From positions 1 through 52,273 of the forward strand of contig JARFQE010000097.1 in NCBI GenBank assembly GCA_029287915.1: DNA of 52,273 bases, written 5' to 3'. Every line of letters starts with the position of its first letter. Position 1 is the stretch's first letter. Of this stretch, positions 1 to 9,083 are shown one piece after another. This DNA is from Arenicellales bacterium (lineage in GTDB: Bacteria > Pseudomonadota > Gammaproteobacteria > BMS3Bbin11). The notes below the pieces were generated by a model. It did not search any database. It was not told the origin of the DNA and saw only the letters and a list, made by a program, of their open reading frames with translations. Both the position numbers and the translations under genes were made by a program.

Positions 1-1077
1 CAGCTGGTAAGCGCGTACACGGGTATTGCCACCGCAGACGTCAAGGTACGTGCATTTTCCACATCGGCCTTGCAACGGCCTGGGGTGAGATTTCAAGCCA
101 TCCATCAATGGATCACTGCGGTCCTGCCAGATCTCGGAAAATGGTCGCTCTTTAACATTCCCCAGATCATAGTCCCACCAGAAAGTGTCAGGATGGACAT
201 TACCCAGGTTATCTATATTTGAAATATTAACGCCCGATGAATTACCGCCCCATTGTGCGAGCCTGGCTCGCATATGTTCGAATTTATCCGCATGGTTCTT
301 TTTTATCCAGTACAGCAGATAAACGCCATCTGCATCATTATTGCCCGTCACAAACTCACTTTCTCGTCCCTGCTGGACATGCTGCCAGCAGGTATCAAAA
401 AGCAGATCCATTGCCTCACGGGTCAACTGATGAACAACATCATCCTGACGATTCTTGTTGCCCCGGCCGGCATAATTCAGATGAGAGAGGTAAAACTTGT
501 CGATCCTTTCCTGTTCCATAAGGTCTAACAGTTGCGGCAGTTCGTGGGCATTATCAATTGTCAGCGTAAAACGCATGCCGACCTTAATGCCCGCTTCATG
601 ACAGAGGCGAATACCACGCATGGATTCATCGAAGGCACCAGCCTTGCGACGAAACTTATCATGGGTTTCACGGATGCCATCGATGCTGATGCCAACATAG
701 TCATAGCCAATTGCAGCTATCTGTTCGATGTTCGATTGATCAATCAATGTACCATTGGTCGACAAACCGACATAGAATCCCATCGCTTTGGCACGCTTTG
801 AGATTTCAAATATATCATTGTGCAGCAGAGGCTCACCGCCGGACAGAATAAGGACAGGCACGCCAAAGGCTTTAAGGTCATCCATGACACTGTAGACTTC
901 CGCCGTAGAAAGTTCACCGGGAAAATCTTTGTCAGCCGAGATTGAATAGCAGTGCTTACAAGTCAGGTTACAACGCCGGATCAGGTTCCAGATAACGACT
1001 GGCCCGGCAGGATTGCGTTTTTCTGCAAGCGGCATTGGCTTGTTTAATTCACGCATATATTGACTGATACGGAACAT
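1..1077 (-). CDS. nirJ: NirJ, radical SAM heme d1 biosynthesis protein (3' end cut by window edge)
   Basis: The minus-strand frame is open from an ATG at 1077 to the window edge (359 codons). The product starts MFRISQYMRELNKP and carries the radical SAM cluster motif CNLTCKHC near residue 35, then LSGGEPLL. Near the end lies the auxiliary cluster region GRCKMCTYLDVCGGNTR, typical of SPASM-type proteins. NirJ removes the two propionate chains of 12,18-didecarboxysiroheme during heme d1 synthesis in the cytoplasm. The family is about 385-390 residues, so roughly 30 residues are missing at the C terminus. It follows nirH by 22 bases, as last visible gene of the nir operon. Motifs and context make the assignment firm. 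Confidence 0.93.
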   Translation of the reverse strand, partial: MFRISQYMRELNKPMPLAEKRNPAGPVVIWNLIRRCNLTCKHCYSISADKDFPGELSTAEVYSVMDDLKAFGVPVLILSGGEPLLHNDIFEISKRAKAMGFYVGLSTNGTLIDQSNIEQIAAIGYDYVGISIDGIRETHDKFRRKAGAFDESMRGIRLCHEAGIKVGMRFTLTIDNAHELPQLLDLMEQERIDKFYLSHLNYAGRGNKNRQDDVVHQLTREAMDLLFDTCWQHVQQGRESEFVTGNNDADGVYLLYWIKKNHADKFEHMRARLAQWGGNSSGVNISNIDNLGNVHPDTFWWDYDLGNVKERPFSEIWQDRSDPLMDGLKSHPRPLQGRCGKCTYLDVCGGNTRVRAYQL

Positions 1078-1099
1078 AGTTAACCCCTTAGATCATGTT

Positions 1100-1624
1100 T
1101 CATGAAAGCAGCCGCATGCCGGTCTTTTTCAGAATACGCGTACTATAAAGCACATCGCAAGCTCTGTTTGCATCACCGAGCAGATCTTCAATGATAGCCA
1201 CCAGCGAGCGTGCTTCTTCACGAGTATGTGCATGCACCATGGCGAACAAGTTATAAGGCCAGTCCGGCAGCGAGCGTGGACGTTGATAACAGTGACTGAC
1301 GAATTCCAGCGCGCCGACGGCTGGCCCCAGCTCATCAATTACATCGTCGCGCACATCCCATACTGTCATTCCATTGGCCTTGAATCCGAGCGAATAGTGA
1401 TTGGGCACGGCAGCGATACGACGAATAATACCCAGCGACTGCATATTACGCATGCGCCGCATGACCTCCTCTGTATCCATTCCTGTCTGCTGGGCAATCG
1501 CATCGTATGGCCTCGATACCAATGGCAGGCCGGCTTGCGTTGCCTGGATTATCTTACGATCATTATCGTCCAGCAGTGTGTTGTCTGCCGTTTCAGGCCT
1601 TTTAATTTTTTGCATGCTGGACAT
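1100..1624 (-). CDS. nirH: NirH, siroheme decarboxylase subunit
   Basis: 174-residue AsnC/Lrp-like protein with an N-terminal winged-helix region (DRKIIQATQAGLPLVSRPY) and a C-terminal ferredoxin-like domain. The family signature YQRPRSLPDWPYNLFAMVHA lies near residues 112-131. NirD, NirL, NirG and NirH together decarboxylate siroheme to 12,18-didecarboxysiroheme. The RPR-x4-WPYNLF form separates the NirL/NirH type from NirD/NirG, which carry YQR-NHDFNLWF. I chose NirH over NirL from operon position (directly before nirJ). Spacer to nirG is 53 bases and contains a tandem duplication. Confidence 0.88.
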   Translation of the reverse strand: MSSMQKIKRPETADNTLLDDNDRKIIQATQAGLPLVSRPYDAIAQQTGMDTEEVMRRMRNMQSLGIIRRIAAVPNHYSLGFKANGMTVWDVRDDVIDELGPAVGALEFVSHCYQRPRSLPDWPYNLFAMVHAHTREEARSLVAIIEDLLGDANRACDVLYSTRILKKTGMRLLS

Positions 1625-1652
1625 TCAGGCTTCCCTCATTTTGGCTTCCGTT

Positions 1653-1678
1653 TAGATACCTCAATTAGATACCTCAAT
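1653..1678. repeat. 13-bp tandem duplication at the end of nirG
   Basis: The unit TAGATACCTCAAT occurs twice head to tail and runs into the nirG stop codon. It lies in the short nirG-nirH spacer. It looks like a slipped-strand duplication. No function is evident, although each copy reads GAGGTAT on the coding strand. Confidence 0.75.
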
Positions 1679-2121
1679 TAAAGCAGCAGTTGCAGACCCA
1701 CATAATATTCAACCAGTTTTGGAAAGTCATATACCTTTAAACCGGTACGTTGTTGTATATCGCGATTGACTTCGCCAATTTGTTGATGTGTCTCCGTCGC
1801 TATAACGAACCATAGATTAAAGGCATGATCACGCTGGTAATTGTGTGCTACCTCTGAATAGCTATTAACAATCTCCGCGACCTGGTCAAAATCATCTTCA
1901 GGAACTTTCATCGCTACCAGGCTGAATGCCCCACCCATTTTCTGCGCATCATACATGGGGCCAAAGCGACTTAATACTTTGTTATCCAGTAATGCCTGTA
2001 ACCTAGTAATCAGTTCATCTTCATCAACACCTAACTGGGTTGCAACTTCTGCATAGGGCTGTGCTGATAAAGGGAGACCTGCCTGTAGCTGGTTAATTAT
2101 CTTACGGTCCAGTTCATCCAT
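1678..2121 (-). CDS. nirG: NirG, siroheme decarboxylase subunit
   Basis: 147-residue AsnC/Lrp-like protein. The N-terminal winged helix (MDELDRKIINQLQAGLPLS) is followed by a regulatory-domain fold with the signature YQRDHAFNLWFVIATE, the NirD/NirG form. The C terminus YDFPKLVEYYVGLQL resembles the NirG tail. It works with NirD, NirL and NirH in heme d1 synthesis by removing the C12 and C18 acetate carboxyl groups of siroheme. It begins 3 bases after the nirL stop, so it is translationally close-packed in the operon. Confidence 0.87.
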   Translation of the reverse strand: MDELDRKIINQLQAGLPLSAQPYAEVATQLGVDEDELITRLQALLDNKVLSRFGPMYDAQKMGGAFSLVAMKVPEDDFDQVAEIVNSYSEVAHNYQRDHAFNLWFVIATETHQQIGEVNRDIQQRTGLKVYDFPKLVEYYVGLQLLL

Positions 2122-2124
2122 AGC

Positions 2125-2664
2125 TTAATCACTTTTTTCAACTTTACGATAGATAGCACCGCGCTGTTTAAAACGACGGATACTAAACAGGACATCGTAC
2201 TGCAAATCATCAAGACCACAACGAGCAGCCAGTAACTCGACATTATCCAGCACGTCATCCCGGTCCCGACCATGGATCATGGTAAACAGGTTATAGGGCC
2301 AGGCAGGTAAACAGCGCGGACGGCGATAACATAAAGTCACGAAATCAAACTGTCCCATGCATGGTCCCAAGTCACTGATCCTGTCATCAGGGATATCCCA
2401 CACCACCATCGCATTAGCGCGATAACCCAGTTCATGATGACGGACTACGACACCAAATCGTTTGATAATATTTCTGTCGACCAGGTTCTCGATGCGAGAA
2501 ATCACTTCCTCTTCATCCATGCCCAGGCGTCTTCCAAGTTCAGCATAAGGGGACATGCTTAGAGAAAGTCCTGTCTGCAGCAACATTATCAATGCCTGAT
2601 CTTGATCATCGAGAGCAAGCTGCTCGGGCAATCGCGGATGACGGAAGCTAACCTTCATGTCCAT
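2125..2664 (-). CDS. nirL: NirL, siroheme decarboxylase subunit
   Basis: 179-residue AsnC/Lrp-like protein with the helix-turn-helix region LDDQDQALIMLLQTGLSLS and the signature YRRPRCLPAWPYNLFTMIHG, the NirL/NirH form. In P. aeruginosa and P. stutzeri the order nirF-nirD-nirL-nirG-nirH-nirJ is standard and is reproduced here, which fixes the letter. Its start overlaps the end of nirD by 10 bases. An alternative in-frame start (MKVSF) lies two codons in. Acts in the cytoplasm as part of the siroheme decarboxylase set. Confidence 0.87.
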   Translation of the reverse strand: MDMKVSFRHPRLPEQLALDDQDQALIMLLQTGLSLSMSPYAELGRRLGMDEEEVISRIENLVDRNIIKRFGVVVRHHELGYRANAMVVWDIPDDRISDLGPCMGQFDFVTLCYRRPRCLPAWPYNLFTMIHGRDRDDVLDNVELLAARCGLDDLQYDVLFSIRRFKQRGAIYRKVEKSD

Positions 2665-3149
2665 GATAAATCGAACCCCAGATCAATGTGAAAATCCTCT
2701 TCCATCGGAAGATACATCACCGGGAATCCACTACGCTGCTCTATATCATCGAGCACCGCATTCAGTGCCTGTTCATCACGGGCAGTTAACACAAACCATA
2801 GATTGAAATCATGATTGCGCTGGTAGTTATGGTTGACCTCACTATATTCGCAAATCATCGCTGCAACTTCTTCCAGCTGTTGCTCTGGCAGCGCCATTGC
2901 AGCCAATGTGCTGGCACCAATACTGTTGGCACGGAATACCGCGCCGACACGGCTGACAAATCCTTGCGACTGTAAATTCTCCAGCGTTTCAATAACGACC
3001 TGTTCGGTAACGTCAAGCTCTTCTGCTATCTTCTGGAAAGGACGCGGGATGAGCGGAAAACCGTGCTGGAATTCATTGAGCAACCTCTTTTCCAGGCTAT
3101 TGAGCTGGCAGGTTCTGAATTGCTCTATGTCGGTATTGACTCGATGCAT
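2655..3149 (-). CDS. nirD: NirD, siroheme decarboxylase subunit
   Basis: 164-residue AsnC/Lrp-like protein. Residues about 16-60 form the winged helix (LNSLEKRLLNEFQHGFPLI); YQRNHDFNLWFVLTARDE lies near residues 111-128. The C terminus LPMEEDFHIDLGFDL is the NirD hallmark. Pairs with NirL in the best-studied siroheme decarboxylases (in some species as a fusion). Located directly after nirF with an 18-base gap. The four subunits are all separate genes here and none is fused. Confidence 0.9.
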   Translation of the reverse strand: MHRVNTDIEQFRTCQLNSLEKRLLNEFQHGFPLIPRPFQKIAEELDVTEQVVIETLENLQSQGFVSRVGAVFRANSIGASTLAAMALPEQQLEEVAAMICEYSEVNHNYQRNHDFNLWFVLTARDEQALNAVLDDIEQRSGFPVMYLPMEEDFHIDLGFDLSWT

Positions 3150-3167
3150 GGTACACTTCCGGTCGAT

Positions 3168-4340
3168 TTACAGTCCGGTTCTGTGGGCACGATTGGTGAA
3201 AAATATTCCACTGGGTTTTTTCATCGGTAATTCCTCCAGGCTCTGCAGGCTTTCCGTATCATAGATAACGACCTTGTCCGCATCACGTGCTGATATCCAG
3301 ACATGTTCTCCCCTTGGCGTAAATTCCATATGCAAAACTGCCTTACCCGGTTTGAGGGATTTTATGATCTGCAATGTCTCGCTATCGATCACCTGCACAG
3401 TATCATTGTTCGGAAAGGCAAAATTGACCCATACCTGGCGGCCATCGGGCCTGGCCATAACAAACACCGGCTGACCATGAACGGGTATTGATGCCAACTG
3501 TTGCCAGTTGCGGCGATCGACCATAAGGACTTCATTTCGACCGACTGCTGGTAAAAATGCATACTCATCTGTCATTGCCCATCCTTCAAGGTGAGGCATT
3601 TTGTAGACCGGCATTTTTTCTGAGCCACGACCATAATTGCTCAGTATTTTTTTAACACCATCCTCGGGGTGCCATAGATCAAGCAGCGCCAGTCCGTCTT
3701 CACCAAACAAGCCGGCAATATAGTAACGGCCATCAGGTGTGATCAGGCCATCGTAGGGCTGTTTTCCAATGTTTTTATAGCGACTGATCGCCGGTTTTTG
3801 TTTACTGAAATCGGCCAGCCAGATTTCCCCGGCATCGTATAACGAAAAGACAAATTTCTGACCCGGTGCATCTACCAGCCCAACCACCTTTGACTGCAGA
3901 TCACCCTCTCCGTATCGTGCAGGGATATCAGCCACCAGTGCCAGGCTGTCTGCATCAAACACCTTGACGCCGCCCGGTGTATAGTTGGATACCGCAACCA
4001 GTCTGCCATCCTGAGAAATGGCGCCACCAATACTGTTACCGGACTGTAGAATCCTGTTATCAATCTTCTGCGACAACAGGTCAATCTTCGTCAGACCGCC
4101 ATCGCGACCAAAGACATAGGCGTATCGTTGATCTCGAGAAAAAACAACCGAGGCATGTGACAGATCCCCAAGTCCATTAACCTGAGCCAGTGTTGACTGT
4201 CCTGTCGTTTCAACAATCTGAACAGTGCCAGATGCACGCTCAATGACGACCCCCAGATCCCCTGTGCCGCGAAGTGGCTGAGCACCTGCCAGCAGCGGCA
4301 CCAGTAATGCAGCATAGAGTCCAGTAGCGAAACGCTTCAT
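3168..4340 (-). CDS. nirF: NirF, heme d1 biosynthesis beta-propeller protein
   Basis: 390 residues with an N-terminal signal sequence (hydrophobic YAALLVPLLAGA near residues 9-20) followed by repeated propeller blades similar to the NirS d1 domain (for example YAYVFGRDGGLTKIDL, YYIAGLFGEDGLALLDLW, VWISARDADKVVIYD). NirF acts in the periplasm as the dihydro-heme d1 dehydrogenase, the last step of d1 synthesis. Its ATG overlaps the nirC stop (4 bases, ATGA), so the two are translationally coupled. No nirN paralogue is present in the window. Confidence 0.93.
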   Translation of the reverse strand: MKRFATGLYAALLVPLLAGAQPLRGTGDLGVVIERASGTVQIVETTGQSTLAQVNGLGDLSHASVVFSRDQRYAYVFGRDGGLTKIDLLSQKIDNRILQSGNSIGGAISQDGRLVAVSNYTPGGVKVFDADSLALVADIPARYGEGDLQSKVVGLVDAPGQKFVFSLYDAGEIWLADFSKQKPAISRYKNIGKQPYDGLITPDGRYYIAGLFGEDGLALLDLWHPEDGVKKILSNYGRGSEKMPVYKMPHLEGWAMTDEYAFLPAVGRNEVLMVDRRNWQQLASIPVHGQPVFVMARPDGRQVWVNFAFPNNDTVQVIDSETLQIIKSLKPGKAVLHMEFTPRGEHVWISARDADKVVIYDTESLQSLEELPMKKPSGIFFTNRAHRTGL

Positions 4341-4696
4341 GGCATCGCTCCTGAATACAGGACATCAACCAGCCAGCGAATTTCTTCCCGCGTCAGTATG
4401 TCTTTCCATGGCGGCATCGGTGTGCCGCTCCTGCCATTTAATATAGTGAGTTCGATATATTCACGGGGTTTATCTTTTAACGCATCGGGTGTTAATGCAG
4501 GCCCCAGACCTCCGTTCAGCGTCATGCCATGACATGAACCACAGTCCTGCAATAACAGGTTATGCAATTCCGCAGCACGTGAAGTTGTCAATTCCGTTGT
4601 TTGCGATGCAAAAACTGACTGGGTTGACAAAGTAACAACTACGTATATCAAAACGCATATAAATATTGTTTTGTCCAGTTGCCAGTTATTAAGCAT
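4337..4696 (-). CDS. nirC: NirC, small periplasmic c-type cytochrome
   Basis: 119 residues with an N-terminal membrane or signal segment (FICVLIYVVVTLSTQSVFA) and one heme motif, C52-G-S-C-H56, in the context LLLQDCGSCHGMTLNGGLGPAL, which is diagnostic for NirC. A C-terminal SGTPMPPWK offers the likely axial Met. NirC is a c-type cytochrome linked to the final oxidation in heme d1 maturation and can give electrons to NirS. It lies between nirE (2-base gap) and nirF (4-base overlap). NirM (cytochrome c551) is not in the window. Confidence 0.9.
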   Translation of the reverse strand: MLNNWQLDKTIFICVLIYVVVTLSTQSVFASQTTELTTSRAAELHNLLLQDCGSCHGMTLNGGLGPALTPDALKDKPREYIELTILNGRSGTPMPPWKDILTREEIRWLVDVLYSGAMP

Positions 4697-4698
4697 GA

Positions 4699-5499
4699 TT
4701 AACCATAAGAGGTAGTTTCGGAATTAAGGAATTGATGATTTACTCCGTCATTGACTCCAAACCAGTCCAGGCTGTCCGCCAGGCTGACCACTTTTCCTAT
4801 AACAAAAATCACCGGCGGACATAATTTTGCTCGATGTGTCTCATCTGCAAGGCTTCCAAGTGTCGTCAATAGGCACTGTTGTTGTGCCATGGTTCCATTT
4901 TGAATTGCTGCAGACGGCGTATCGGCAGCAAGACCTGCTGCGACAAGTTTTTCACAAATCAATTTAATATTCGCCAGCCCCATATAAACAACCAGGGTTT
5001 GGCTGGCATCGGCCAGTGTTTTCCAGTCCAGGTCAAGAGGACCGTCCTGCTGGCTATGACCGGTAATAATCTGTACCCCTTGTGCAAGACCACGATGAGT
5101 TAGAGGTATGCCGGCATAGGTCGTGCAGGCAGAAGCAGCGGTGATTCCGGGTACTATTTCAAATGGAATATTATGCTTTACCAGCCACATCGCCTCCTCA
5201 CTACCGCGTCCAAAAACAAATGGGTCACCACCTTTGAGTCGAACAATCCTGTGATGTGCGTCGGCAAGTTTTACTAACAACTGATTAATTTCTTGCTGCG
5301 GTACAGTATGATTTCCAGTTTCTTTACCTACGTATATTCTGGTTGTACCGGCAGGAATCAAATCAAGAATCGCATCTGAAACCAGTCGATCATAGATGAT
5401 TACATCGGTATCCTGTATCAGTCGCAGGGCTTTGATAGTCAATAGATCCGGGTCACCGGGACCCGTGCCGACCAGATAAACTCGTGCAGGATTACTCAT
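4699..5499 (-). CDS. nirE: NirE, uroporphyrinogen-III C-methyltransferase
   Basis: 266 residues, the length of a stand-alone SUMT. Motifs: VYLVGTGPGDPDLLTIKA at the N terminus, then IIYDRLVS, RLKGGDPFVFGRGSEEA, and VPGITAASACTTYAGIPLTHR, all typical of CobA/NirE. It transfers two methyl groups from S-adenosylmethionine to uroporphyrinogen III to give precorrin-2, the entry to siroheme and heme d1. Its place between nirS and nirC argues for NirE. A CobA role in siroheme or cobalamin cannot be excluded from sequence alone. Confidence 0.9.
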   Translation of the reverse strand: MSNPARVYLVGTGPGDPDLLTIKALRLIQDTDVIIYDRLVSDAILDLIPAGTTRIYVGKETGNHTVPQQEINQLLVKLADAHHRIVRLKGGDPFVFGRGSEEAMWLVKHNIPFEIVPGITAASACTTYAGIPLTHRGLAQGVQIITGHSQQDGPLDLDWKTLADASQTLVVYMGLANIKLICEKLVAAGLAADTPSAAIQNGTMAQQQCLLTTLGSLADETHRAKLCPPVIFVIGKVVSLADSLDWFGVNDGVNHQFLNSETTSYG

Positions 5500-5530
5500 G
5501 CCTTGATTCCCCCTGCTGCTGTATATTGCC

Positions 5531-5564
5531 AGAAAAAATGGCGGGGGATGAAGGAGTATCCCCC
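5531..5564 (-). terminator. Hairpin with T-run between nirS and nirE
   Basis: On the minus strand GGGGGAT (5564-5558), an 8-base loop, ATCCCCC (5549-5543), then GCCATTTTTT. It is a perfect 7-bp stem followed closely by six T. It lies just after the nirS stop and before nirE, so it could be a partial terminator that lowers cofactor-gene expression relative to nirS. Confidence 0.7.
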
Positions 5565-5585
5565 ACCAGCCAGCAGTCGTTAGAC

Positions 5586-7331
<1,746 letters not shown>

Positions 7332-7391
7332 TTATGGTTAGGACTATTCCTCTTCCTGGTGACAAAATAATACTTTTTCAGCCAGCTCACC

Positions 7392-7405
7392 TTGACTTTG
7401 ATCAA
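7392..7405 (-). promoter_or_regulatory. FNR/DNR-type box upstream of nirS
   Basis: TTGATCAAAGTCAA on the minus strand matches the FNR/DNR consensus TTGAT-N4-ATCAA at 9 of 10 defined positions. It is centred 88 bp before the nirS start, in the 157-bp gap after the NosR/NirI-like gene. This predicts induction under low oxygen and/or NO. Confidence 0.85.
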
Positions 7406-7467
7406 GTCGCAAAAATAAGAAACAGCACGAGAAGGTGCGGCAATCGTACTTTGTCGATGCTTATCCG

Positions 7468-8991
7468 TCAGCGCTGGAATTCAACATTTTGGGTGCCATT
7501 TTTTGCCTGCTTTTCCGCGCTACCTCTGCTTTCATCTTTTCTGCGTTTTCTTGCCAGCGGTGGGCATTTATAGGCATTCCAGTAGGTGACCTGGCAGTCC
7601 AGGCAGTAATGACACTCGTTAGCATTGATTTCACCTGTTGATCGAATAGCACGCACTTCACATTCATTTCTGCATATCTGGCAGGGACGGCCGCATTCCT
7701 TGTAGCGGCGCAGCCATTCGAAAATTCGGAATTTTGATGGAAAGGTAAGCGCTGCGCCCAGAGGACAAAGGTAACGGCAATAAAATTTTCGATTGAAGGC
7801 TGATATCAATAACAGTCCTGCCGCATACATCACATAGCTCCATTCGCGTGCGAAGTGCAACGTTACCGCTGTTTTAAAGGGTTCAACTTCTGCTAACTGC
7901 TCAGCCAGTACCAGCGACTGCATGGAAACAGCAAACAAGCCGAGCAGGATTAGATATTTAATCGCCCACAGGCGTTCATGCACGACTTCTGGAAATTCGA
8001 AAGATGGTACCTTTAGTCGTTCACCAAGACGAAATATCAGTTCCTGCATGGCGCCAAAAGGGCATAGCCAGCCACAGTAAACGCCCCGCCCCCAGAGTAA
8101 GATTGTTACGGCAACAAACCCCCATAACAGGAACATCATCGGATCAACTAGAAAACTATCCCAACTGAAGACATGCATAAATGTATTGATGAATGTCAGC
8201 ACGTTGACGATTGATAGCTGTGCCAGGGAATACCAGCCAATAAACACCACAGTGTAGACCAGAAAACCCTCACGCAAATAGGTCAGTAAGGTTGGATGTT
8301 GAGCCAGCCAGTCCTGCATTATCAGTATCAGCATCAGGACAGTCAGCCCGATAACCAGTATTGCTATCTGAAACACTTTACTGCGCCAGACATAGACCCA
8401 TACTGGTTCTTCATCAGTAGCCTCATCCTGCACCAGAATCTTGCCGTCTGGCCCCAGTAAACCACGCGCGGCAGCTATCTTGCGCATCGACTGGTTTATC
8501 GTTGCATTCAGCACCATGACGGTGATGGTCGCGCCACTGATGGTATCGATGGACTTATAGCCTTCGCGGTCTTTTCCACCAATTTTAATCTTGTCATTGA
8601 CAAATTTATTAACATACTGGTCTATGAATGACTGCAAATCATCCTCATAGATGCCAACCACGAGGATCGGCTCTTCATGATGCACGATCTTCAAGCCGGT
8701 AATCTTCCCTGCAGTATCAAAGCCAACCAGTGTACGAATGGGCTTGCCAGAATAAGCAGGGATTTTTACTACGTCGTCTGTGTAATACACATAACCGAGG
8801 ACATTTGCTCCATCAAGTACGGCTGCTGACGGTGGGATGCCTTCCAGCTCAGTGACACTGTCGGCGGTTGGGAAAAAACCCTTGATCAGCGAAAAGTCAT
8901 CCTGTATATCAGCCGCTATAGATGACCCAGCGCATAGCGCCAGTATTACGACGACTGATAGACGGATATAGATGTTTACAAACTTTTTCAA
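7468..8991 (-). CDS. Short NosR/NirI-type membrane flavo-iron-sulfur protein
   Basis: 507 residues. Signal segment (residues 8-26), then a periplasmic FMN-binding domain (about 60-175) with the flavinylation motif SGATITV at 152-158, a C-terminal run of membrane helices from about residue 206, two CxxxCP motifs (YCGWLCPFG, YCRYLCPLG), and a cytoplasmic cluster region CGRPCQICRNEC and CHYCLDCQVTYWN typical of NosR/NirI. Full-length NosR is around 700 residues; this one has no long periplasmic stretch between the FMN domain and the first internal helix. NosR feeds electrons to N2O reductase; NirI affects nirS expression or activity. Adjacent nirS and absent nosZ favour a NirI-like role (inference). 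The His-Tyr-Cys motifs are intact. Confidence 0.82.
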   Translation of the reverse strand: MKKFVNIYIRLSVVVILALCAGSSIAADIQDDFSLIKGFFPTADSVTELEGIPPSAAVLDGANVLGYVYYTDDVVKIPAYSGKPIRTLVGFDTAGKITGLKIVHHEEPILVVGIYEDDLQSFIDQYVNKFVNDKIKIGGKDREGYKSIDTISGATITVMVLNATINQSMRKIAAARGLLGPDGKILVQDEATDEEPVWVYVWRSKVFQIAILVIGLTVLMLILIMQDWLAQHPTLLTYLREGFLVYTVVFIGWYSLAQLSIVNVLTFINTFMHVFSWDSFLVDPMMFLLWGFVAVTILLWGRGVYCGWLCPFGAMQELIFRLGERLKVPSFEFPEVVHERLWAIKYLILLGLFAVSMQSLVLAEQLAEVEPFKTAVTLHFAREWSYVMYAAGLLLISAFNRKFYCRYLCPLGAALTFPSKFRIFEWLRRYKECGRPCQICRNECEVRAIRSTGEINANECHYCLDCQVTYWNAYKCPPLARKRRKDESRGSAEKQAKNGTQNVEFQR

Positions 8992-9083
8992 TTTTCACTC
9001 AACAACTTAACTTTTCTGATCTAGTCATGTTACTGAAAACAGGGTTTCGATATTTAGCAGGCATCGGCAAAGCCAATAAAACC

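Noticed and set aside
237-801. Plus-strand reading frames at 237-521, 253-528 and 532-801
   Set aside because: They are antisense to the intact nirJ frame and have no protein-like features.
1678-3149. AsnC/Lrp-family amino-acid regulators
   Set aside because: The four AsnC-like genes carry the NirDLGH signatures and sit inside the nir operon, so they are siroheme decarboxylase subunits.
7468-8991. NosR with a nos cluster
   Set aside because: No nosZ, nosD, nosF, nosY or nosL in the window and the protein is too short for full NosR.
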